In this document: one piece after another, positions 21,901-24,847 of the stretch
How the letters are laid out: every line of letters starts with the position of its first letter
Position numbering within the stretch: position 1 is the first letter of the stretch
Assembly (NCBI GenBank): GCA_004352715.1
Contig: SCFE01000008.1
Coordinates: 446,162 to 471,008 of the forward strand
Source of the DNA: Hofstenia miamia
Lineage: Eukaryota; Xenacoelomorpha; Acoela
Direction: 5' to 3'
Length of the DNA: 24,847 nucleotides
Program-made: the position numbers and the translations under genes
The notes under the pieces: model-generated
The model's input: the letters and a program-made list of their open reading frames with translations, nothing else
What the model was told of the DNA's origin: nothing
Database searches by the model: none

Positions 21901-22871
21901 ATGTAACATCAGAGCATGCATGCAATAAACTTAATACTGCATATTTCTTTGAATTTCATTATACCCATACATTTCAATGCTTCTTATTTTCCAACTATTG
22001 CATTACCAGATATCATATTTCATATATTTAATTTTTAAAACTGATCATCATAGTTTTCTTCTTGTAATTAAAATTAACATTATTAATTTTGGTCTGATTT
22101 AGAGATTACATCAACACCATCTTCAAGTAATAAATTTCATGCAGGTGAAAATTTGCAATAGTTTAAATAATACCATATGTAAATTGGAAATTCTTGAAAA
22201 TGCTCTAATGCAGTATGTAACATCAGAGCATATATGCAATAAACTTATTATTGCATATTTCTTTGAATTTGATTATACCCATACATTTCAAAGCTTTTTA
22301 TTTTCCAACTATTACATTAGCAGAAATCATATTTCTTACAATAAATTTTTAAAACTGATTATCATAGTTTTCTTACTATAATTAAGGTTAACATTATTAA
22401 TTTTGTACTGATTTAGAATTTACATCAACACCATCTTCAAGTAATAATTCTCATGCAGGTGAAAATTTGCCATAATTCAAATAATACCATATGTAAATTG
22501 AAAATTCTTGAAAATGCTCTAATGCAGTATGTAATATCAGAGCAAGTTTGCAACAATCTAATTACTACCTATTTCTTTTAATTTAATTATGACTTACATT
22601 ATACTTGTTTTATAAAATCTGGTTTTTGTAATATGCAAAAATTTTTTTGGCATTAAATTGCATATTTCCATAGTTTTAGGCTATTTTCATATTTTATCAT
22701 CAATGTAAACTTTTTATCTATTACTACAGGAAAAATATTAAATATATTGTAATTTAATTTTTTTATTTAAATTTCATAAACTGAAAAATATTAAAATATT
22801 TGCATCTACAGAAATTATTAATAATTTTAAGAATACCACTATGTTTGCTTTTTGCACTCTTTTTCAACCAG
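6291..22871 (+). CDS. Split gene for a secreted or surface Cys-rich protein with a Ser/Thr/Pro stalk (3' end not found)
   Basis: Gene model inferred from splice sites and phase: 6291-6384, 6963-7481, 14346-14396, 19743-19787, then tandem 42-nt exons at 21474, 21789 (damaged), 22103 and 22417, and tentatively 22812-22871. Exon 1 ends in phase 1. Every later exon starts and ends in phase 1 and has a length divisible by three, which chance would rarely give. The product would have a signal peptide, about 16 cysteines in exons 1-3 and at least five N-glycosylation sequons in exon 2, followed by a Thr/Ser/Pro-rich segment like a mucin-type stalk. I do not recognise the domain or family. No transmembrane exon or stop was found in order, so anchoring is unknown. 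Introns 2 (6.9 kb) and 3 (5.3 kb) are full of transposons. Confidence 0.7.
6385..6962 (+). other. Intron 1 (578 nt)
   Basis: Starts gtaaaa and ends ...ggtctatttag. AT-rich, with no recognised element inside. Confidence 0.6.
6963..7481 (+). CDS. Exon 2: Cys-rich glycosylated extracellular domain
   Basis: 519 nt (173 codons), phase 1 at both ends, with acceptor ctatttag|AA and donor TTGTG|gtaagt. It is open throughout and has clearly protein-like composition. It carries 11 cysteines, including a dense CNCSNDLCRC cluster. N-glycosylation sequons are NES (twice), NRT, NCS and NYT. Near the C-terminus is an acidic/aromatic run, CDDDDYDYFYSSYYDF, then ECPSCC. Combined with the signal peptide of exon 1, this indicates a disulphide-stabilised extracellular domain. 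I considered an Ig-like fold because of the GNYTL segment but could not support it. The family is unrecognised. Confidence 0.8.
7634..7677. repeat. (TA)n microsatellite
   Basis: About 44 bp of uninterrupted TA directly against the end of the Tc1 relic that starts at 7680. The relic probably inserted into or beside the TA tract. Confidence 0.9.
7680..7935 (-). mobile_element. Relic of the DD35E Tc1 family (3' end only)
   Basis: On the minus strand this matches 17186-17441, the last ~256 bp of the complete element, covering the C-terminal codons (MPRRIKAVKAANGGTTRY), stop, 3' untranslated part and terminal repeat. Identity is very high, with about three differences in the first 70 bp. It is cut at 7935, exactly where the 123-bp repeat begins. 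It is a separate copy from the relic at 1437-1585, because the order of the two fragments cannot come from one split element. Confidence 0.88.
7935..8057 (+). repeat. 123-bp dispersed repeat, copy B
   Basis: Identical to 2232-2354 over all 123 bases. Its left end coincides with the truncation of the Tc1 relic and its right end continues into unique sequence, so the shared segment is sharply bounded on both sides. Family unknown. Confidence 0.85.
8058..8887. other. Unassigned intronic sequence with a hairpin-forming inverted repeat
   Basis: Somewhat less AT-rich than its surroundings. I recognise no gene. Imperfect inverted arms lie at 8750-8766 (tagctttccagctattt) and 8795-8811 (aataagttggaaagcta), 14 of 17 pairs matching with a 28-nt loop. 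A 61-codon open frame at 8341-8526 has no supporting motif. Confidence 0.45.
8888..10100 (+). pseudogene. Decayed coding block of unknown origin
   Basis: This stretch has protein-like composition and higher GC than the introns around it. It is open in successive frames separated by frameshifts and isolated stops. The first piece is 8888-9178 from an ATG (begins MDVSKAECSVTRIPLIEF). A second, overlapping frame at about 9100-9336 contains CDCGDYLARTNANKRNLTQ. A third at 9340-9570 contains YKQSRLKFFKEGDA, one stop, then YCDGHVPLEHIFRKG. A fourth at about 9630-9900 contains NDACGYLPYRVDDRRN and FFDAVKNHSNLLSYYKFF. A last piece near 9960-10100 contains WKAYTTYATRYMQKFEILSW. I cannot name the family; a mobile-element or viral gene captured in the intron is possible but unproven. 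Confidence 0.45.
10121..10575. other. Poly-G run with N and short tandem repeat, then unassigned sequence
   Basis: Ten or more G end in an unresolved base at 10131. The 18-mer aattctttattttagtgg then occurs at 10132 and 10171. The remainder up to the P-element target duplication is AT-rich with no recognised feature. Confidence 0.6.
10576..10583 (+). repeat. 8-bp target-site duplication of the P element, left copy
   Basis: gttgtact here is repeated exactly at 12562-12569, immediately outside the two inverted ends. Eight bases is the normal duplication length for the P superfamily. Confidence 0.8.
10916..11176 (-). pseudogene. Fragment of P/THAP9-type transposase catalytic region
   Basis: 86 codons with the segment YDTVHLIKTIRNNWYKY, which matches the FDxxHLIKxIRNNW motif of P-element and THAP9 transposases; this lies in the RNase H-like core and includes an acidic residue. 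It is followed by degraded sequence corresponding to the region after the motif (RGGLLYPSMHSIVL, then VEQSF). It has no start of its own and ends at a stop, so it is a remnant left by internal deletion. It lies about 300 bp beyond the THAP fragment on the same strand. Confidence 0.75.
11433..11695 (-). pseudogene. THAP zinc-finger domain of the P-type transposase, frameshifted
   Basis: Starting MRRKCCAPKFKSGY at 11695, it shows the THAP pattern: N-terminal Cys pair, SFPKDDDLRKKWVKAI with the invariant Trp, then LCAKHF, the C-x2-H half of the zinc site. The second Cys of the N-terminal pair is replaced by Phe (KF where relatives have xC), which would damage zinc binding. The frame stops after TGRKKL at 11474. 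The expected terminal box VPTIFDF is present in a different frame at about 11440-11460, so a frameshift separates them. THAP domains bind the element's subterminal DNA. The 26 codons upstream of MRRK are not conserved-looking. Confidence 0.82.
12562..12569 (+). repeat. 8-bp target-site duplication of the P element, right copy
   Basis: gttgtact, identical to 10576-10583. Confidence 0.8.
12570..14345 (+). other. Remainder of intron 2
   Basis: AT-rich with a (TA)n tract at about 12917-12942. It ends in a good pyrimidine tract and acceptor, cattttattttag, at 14345. No gene seen. Confidence 0.6.
14346..14396 (+). CDS. Exon 3: Cys-rich mini-exon
   Basis: 51 nt, phase 1 at both ends, between a strong acceptor (tttattttag) and donor CAAG|gtagaa. 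With the G from exon 2 it reads DCTRCPPICKNCSQLEQ, four cysteines in 17 residues with Pro-Pro, continuing the ECPSCC end of exon 2. This looks like a disulphide-rich hinge between the main domain and the stalk. It brings the cysteine total to 16, an even number. Skipping it would keep the frame. Confidence 0.72.
14397..16041 (+). other. Intron 3, first part
   Basis: AT-rich, with no gene supported. Open frames of 61 codons (plus) and 96 codons (minus) around 15889-16179 overlap the Tc1 end and have no recognised motif. Confidence 0.55.
16044..17441 (+). mobile_element. Complete Tc1-type DNA transposon (DD35E)
   Basis: A 1,398-bp element with TA on both sides (16042-16043 and 17442-17443). 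Terminal inverted repeats begin CAGTGTTGGCCATTAATTTC on the left and CAGTGTTGGCCATTAAATTC on the right, 27 bp with two mismatches. One transposase gene fills it in the same direction as the host gene, inside intron 3. Relics of the same family lie at 1437-1585 and 7680-7935, so the family has been active repeatedly here. Confidence 0.93.
16256..17263 (+). pseudogene. Tc1/mariner-superfamily transposase (DD35E), one nonsense codon
   Basis: 336 codons including the terminal stop, from ATG at 16256 to TGA at 17261-17263, in one frame except for TAG at 17081-17083. N-terminal helix-turn-helix regions (about residues 8-45 and 65-110) are joined by the GRPR linker at 55-58. The catalytic residues are Asp149 in MFSDETQ, Asp237 in SQHDGAPCH and Glu273 in HLNPIENY. 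I count 35 residues between the last two, one more than classical DD34E Tc1 because of an extra residue in LSPWPRSSP, which matches the DD35E group. The nonsense codon falls exactly on the Trp that normally follows IENY (TGG to TAG), removing the last 60 residues. All catalytic residues remain. Confidence 0.92.
17444..19742 (+). other. Intron 3, second part
   Basis: AT-rich DNA with (TA)n tracts at about 19390-19412 and 19565-19590. A 100-codon open frame at 18218-18520 includes a hydrophobic stretch and is listed separately as a tentative alternative exon. A 60-codon frame at 17818-18000 has no motif. The intron ends aaaaatttag at 19742. Confidence 0.55.
18246..18520 (+). other. Tentative alternative terminal exon with a membrane-like segment
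   Basis: After a plausible acceptor (tatttttgcaacatcag|CT) the sequence is open for 90 codons in phase 1, the phase used by every exon of this gene, to TAG at 18518-18520. The peptide begins with a hydrophobic run, AFLIAFLLQNLLLYCY, followed by KLCQEDDLL and a mostly polar tail. If used after exon 3 it would give a membrane-anchored form without the stalk. AATAAA occurs at about 18766. An open frame of this length can arise by chance in a window this size, so this is a suggestion only. Confidence 0.25.
19743..19787 (+). CDS. Exon 4: Ser/Thr/Asn-rich stalk mini-exon
   Basis: 45 nt, phase 1 at both ends, acceptor aaaaatttag and strong donor AATG|gtgagt. With the preceding G it reads DLTLTTNSSNTSSNN. 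Ten of its 15 residues are Ser, Thr or Asn with overlapping N-glycosylation sequons, similar in style to the duplicated exons downstream (EITSTPSSSNNSHA). It may be an older relative of them. Confidence 0.68.
19788..21195 (+). other. Intron 4 and diverged start of the exon array
   Basis: AT-rich. From about 20990 the sequence resembles the intronic part of the downstream repeat unit (ggagcata, then tttgaatttaattatgcccatacat), so a strongly diverged extra copy lies here. No supported exon. Confidence 0.5.
21196..21240 (+). pseudogene. Degenerate first copy of the stalk exon
   Basis: The acceptor cattta|g is present and the sequence aaaatgcatcaaca aligns with agattacatcaaca of the good copies, but there is no GT donor where they have CAG|gtgaaa; the position reads cataaattgggg. 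Probably no longer spliced. Confidence 0.55.
21474..21515 (+). CDS. Stalk cassette exon, copy 2
   Basis: 42 nt, phase 1-1, acceptor gttctgatttag and donor ACAG|gtgaaa. Reads EITSTPSSSNNSHT after the G of the previous exon. Thr, Ser and Pro make up most of it and NNS is a glycosylation sequon, consistent with a mucin-like spacer. Confidence 0.7.
21571..21602 (+). promoter_or_regulatory. Intronic inverted repeat of the array, copy 2
   Basis: atgctctaatg and catcagagcat flank a 10-nt loop; 10 of 11 base pairs form. It lies 56 nt after the exon. The same element recurs at 21886-21917, 22200-22231 and, with changes, 22514-22545. A role in splice regulation is inferred only from position and recurrence. 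Confidence 0.5.
21789..21830 (+). pseudogene. Stalk cassette exon, copy 3, donor site damaged
   Basis: Same 42-nt exon (EMTSIPSSSNNSHA) with an intact acceptor, but the donor reads GCAG|ctaaaa where sister copies have gtgaaa. The G-to-C and G-to-A changes remove the obligatory GT. The exon is probably skipped, which leaves the frame intact because all neighbours are phase 1. Confidence 0.7.
21886..21917 (+). promoter_or_regulatory. Intronic inverted repeat of the array, copy 3
   Basis: Identical to the copy at 21571-21602, 56 nt after the exon end, although this exon has lost its donor. Confidence 0.5.
22103..22144 (+). CDS. Stalk cassette exon, copy 4
   Basis: 42 nt, phase 1-1, acceptor ggtctgatttag and donor GCAG|gtgaaa. 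Reads EITSTPSSSNKFHA. The NNS sequon of the other copies is changed to NKF, so this copy would lack that glycosylation site. Confidence 0.7.
22200..22231 (+). promoter_or_regulatory. Intronic inverted repeat of the array, copy 4
   Basis: Identical 32 bases to copies 2 and 3, 56 nt after the exon. Confidence 0.5.
22417..22458 (+). CDS. Stalk cassette exon, copy 5
   Basis: 42 nt, phase 1-1, acceptor gtactgatttag and donor GCAG|gtgaaa. Reads EFTSTPSSSNNSHA. It is the last copy; similarity to the unit fades after about 22600. Confidence 0.7.
22514..22545 (+). promoter_or_regulatory. Intronic inverted repeat of the array, copy 5
   Basis: Same element as in copies 2-4 with two changes: C to T in the right arm (aatatcagagca) and A for the final T. 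Most of the stem can still form. Confidence 0.45.
22812..22871 (+). CDS. Tentative further exon after the array
   Basis: 60 nt between acceptor tttgcatctacag and donor CCAG|gtaaaa, phase 1 at both ends and open. Reads EIINNFKNTTMFAFCTLFQP with one NTT sequon and one Cys. It fits the gene by phase, length and strand but its composition is unlike the stalk exons, so chance cannot be excluded. Confidence 0.4.
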
Positions 22872-22952
22872 GTAAAAACTTTCCTGTTTATTCAATTACT
22901 TTGAAATATTATTTAAAATGCGTTTATAAATTGTGAAATTGGCAAATAATTA

Positions 22953-22995
<43 letters not shown>

Positions 22996-23887
22996 GGATT
23001 CTTAGAAATTTTAAATACTAGAATTATATAAGAATTTTTAATTTATTAGTATTAACACNNNNNNNNNNNNNNNNNNNNNNNNNNNNNNNNNNNNNNNNNN
23101 NNNNNNNNNNNNNNNNNNNNNNNNNNNNNNNNNNNNNNNNNNATATATATTTATATATATATATATATTGGTATAATCACCACTGTGTACGGTTGAAAAT
23201 GCACACAGATGTAGAAATAAAAATTTCGTCGACCGCTCTGTACTTTCCCATAGTACGAAGCGGTTTTTCCATTTAAAAATCCACAATTTTTGAGTTATGT
23301 GGACTTTGACTATACAGTGATAATTTTATCCATGTTGAGCATATCTATGCGAAGTTTGAGGGTCTTAGCCTCAAGAATCTCCTAAAAAGATACACTGGGA
23401 TGAATTTAAACTGCCTTTGAGTCGCATTAAAAGCTTATCGATTTTGTTTTGAATTTCTCGCGATTAGCAATTTTTGGCTAAATTTTGATATGGCATAAAA
23501 GATTACGAATCCGATCATTCAATCAACCTGACTGATATTTACGAATTCAAAATATTGTTTGTATGAAAAGTGCGCTAAAAATACATCTTTTATTTTTAAA
23601 ATTGTACTCGTCAAATATGAAATGATTTTGGTCTAATAAGTAACAAATAAAATCCTAGATTCTCCTCTATCGATTGCTTTTTATATATATAGGGTGGTCC
23701 ATAAGTAAATATATATATACATGGTGTCACAAAAAATCCTTACCAAAACAGTCACATAATTTAACAAAAAATAGAAATTTGTAATTAATTGGACAATTTT
23801 TAATCAATATCATAAACCACGTGACAAATAAAAAGTTATAAAATGTACACGTCATTCTTCAATACTGACTGTTAACATACATGTACA
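22872..23887. other. Microsatellites, assembly gap and unassigned sequence
   Basis: (TA)n at about 22950-22991, an 84-base N run at 23059-23142, and more TA to 23168. From 23170 to 23680 the base composition is less AT-rich than before, and I recognise nothing. agggtggtccataagt at 23690 resembles mariner-type terminal sequence and may be an element edge. Confidence 0.5.
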
Positions 23888-24482
23888 ATGAATGTTGAAG
23901 CAAAGGCAAGGTTAGTTGCGTGGGCCGTCCCGTTTAAGAATTTTGAAGAAGCCCCAAGAAAATATGCTAATGTGTACAAGGAAGCGCCACCAAGACAAAC
24001 AGTGCATAGATTGGTAGATGGTTTTTTTATCAATTTGAGATATTAACAAGAGAAAGGAAGGCAGTGGACGACTTATCACGGCCACTGGTGATAATGAACA
24101 GCGGGAGGTGCCTCAGGTAGTCGTGAGAAATCCCAGTACCATACCTGACTCAAAGGGGACATCAGAAGAACATTTACTAACAAGACAGAGCTCCACCACA
24201 TTACAGCCTTGCAGCGAGAACTATTTGGATGGTAACTTGACAGGGAGATGGATAGGCCGAAGAGGACCAGTTAAATGGCCTACCAGGTCACCTGATTTGA
24301 CAGTTTGTGATTTTTTGTCTGGCATATTGCGTAAAAAGGTTTACAGAAGAAGACAACGTACAGTTAAGGAGCTTTAAACAAGAATTGAAGATGAAACTAA
24401 CAAGCTTGAGCAAAAATCATTTGCAGAATCTTATGATTCGTTTCTTAAGCGCTGTGATTCTGGTATTGACTTGATGACTTAA
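23888..24482 (+). pseudogene. Deleted Tc1/mariner transposase relic (DD41D-like)
   Basis: An ATG at 23888 opens MNVEAKARLVAWAV and continues with HTH-like sequence to RQTVHRLVDG. After a frameshift come GSGRLITATGDNEQREV and VVRNPS. The sequence then jumps to GRWIGRRGPVKWPTRSPDLT and VCDF, which is the end of the catalytic core with the third Asp, and runs to LMT-stop at 24480-24482 with one more stop on the way (24375-24377). The segment holding the first two catalytic Asp residues is missing, so it is inactive. The GRWIGRRGP...ARSPDL-type context resembles the DD41D element at 116-1436 (DRWVGKFGL, WPARSPDL) but it is a different lineage. Confidence 0.75.
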
Positions 24483-24578
24483 AATTTGAAAATATGTAAT
24501 AAAATATGTTATTTGTATATAATATTTTGTTCATTCATGATCGTATATTGTTCATAATATATGCTCATTTTGTTGTTT

Positions 24579-24617
<39 letters not shown>

Positions 24618-24790
24618 CCTTAATCATATTGATCGCAAAAAGAATTGACTGAATGTTGCAAGGTTCAACGCTAGGTTTAATAATGATAATTAAGTACCTG
24701 CCAAATTGTTCGCGTTTCACATTTGACACTGAAACATTGACATTGAGTTGCATACTTATTCTTTGCAAATACGACATATCCTGTAGAAAT
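24483..24790. other. TA microsatellite and probable 5' part of the next transposon
   Basis: (TA)n at about 24583-24614 is followed directly by acacccttaatcat. Since a transposase start follows at 24791, the element's terminal repeat probably lies just after the TA tract, but its partner end is outside the window. Confidence 0.4.
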
Positions 24791-24847
24791 ATGGGAGCCA
24801 AAAATACATCCCTAGAAATGCGAAAGAAGATAATTTCAAAATTTATT
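24791..24847 (+). CDS. Start of a Tc1-type transposase, cut by window end
   Basis: ATG followed by 18 open codons, MGAKNTSLEMRKKIISKFI, which resembles the first helix of Tc1-type transposases (short Lys-rich start, then a xxLRKKIIxxx-type helix). Only 19 residues are visible, so the assignment depends on the window's right-hand continuation. Confidence 0.5.
   Translation, partial: MGAKNTSLEMRKKIISKFI

Larger units (their letters stand above)
20990..22600 (+). repeat. Tandem array of ~314-bp exon-plus-intron units
   Basis: Successive units begin at exon starts 21196, 21474, 21789, 22103 and 22417, giving periods of 278, 315, 314 and 314 bp; the last is partial and an older diverged copy precedes the first. 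The three central units are very similar along their whole length, including the acceptor, the 42-nt exon, a purine-rich donor region (gtgaaaatttgccatag), an inverted repeat, a segment tttgaatttgattatacccataca, and an intron 3' end reading ttctgatttag or close. Duplication of the whole unit, not of the exon alone, created new functional-looking exons. Confidence 0.92.

Noticed and set aside
21825-22381. Two similar open frames of 68 and 80 codons (21825-22031 and 22139-22381) that look like a repeated small protein
   Set aside because: They run from the exon end through the donor into the intron in a frame other than the phase-1 exon frame. They resemble each other only because the whole DNA unit is duplicated, and the other copies do not keep them open.
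1-24847. CRISPR array, operon or bacterial features
   Set aside because: Regular repeats at 21474-22458 are 314-bp exon units with splice sites, not short repeats with spacers. The window is clearly eukaryotic.

Overview
The window is eukaryotic and almost certainly from an invertebrate animal. Three things point that way. It is very AT-rich with many (TA)n tracts. One split gene has GT-AG introns and a signal peptide. There is also a dense population of cut-and-paste DNA transposons (two Tc1/mariner lineages, piggyBac, P/THAP and a pogo-like MITE). I recognise no bacterial feature, tRNA, rRNA or retrotransposon. The phylum cannot be settled by eye. There are three assembly defects: single N at 2355 and 10131, and an 84-base N run at 23059-23142.

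Layout. 116-1436: a nearly intact DD41D mariner-type transposon on the minus strand, abutting a 149-bp relic of a second Tc1 family. 3231-3396: a pogo/Tigger-like MITE. About 3789-5330: a decayed piggyBac transposase, minus strand. 6291-22871 (+): a split gene I assembled from splice sites and reading phase. It has a signal-peptide exon, a 173-codon Cys-rich glycosylated exon, a 17-codon Cys exon, a 15-codon Ser/Thr exon, an array of tandemly duplicated 14-codon Thr/Ser/Pro exons, and a tentative 20-codon exon. Every internal exon is phase 1-1, so any of them can be skipped without breaking the frame. The 3' end was not found; it lies past the gap, past the window, or in an alternative exon.

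The introns carry the mobile DNA. Intron 2 (7482-14345) holds a Tc1 relic, one copy of a 123-bp exact repeat, an unidentified decayed coding block (8888-10100), and an internally deleted P element (10584-12561) with long inverted ends and an 8-bp target duplication. Intron 3 (14397-19742) holds a complete 1,398-bp Tc1 element of the DD35E type with a single nonsense codon. The right end has a deleted DD41D-like transposase relic (23888-24482) and the first codons of a further Tc1-type transposase cut by the window edge (24791-24847).

The most interesting structure is at 21196-22600. A unit of about 314 bp containing one 42-nt exon is repeated in tandem. Each well-preserved copy also carries, roughly 55 nt downstream of its 5' splice site, an intronic inverted repeat able to form an 11-bp stem. 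This looks like a recently expanded cassette-exon array encoding a glycosylated stalk of variable length on a secreted or surface protein of unknown family.
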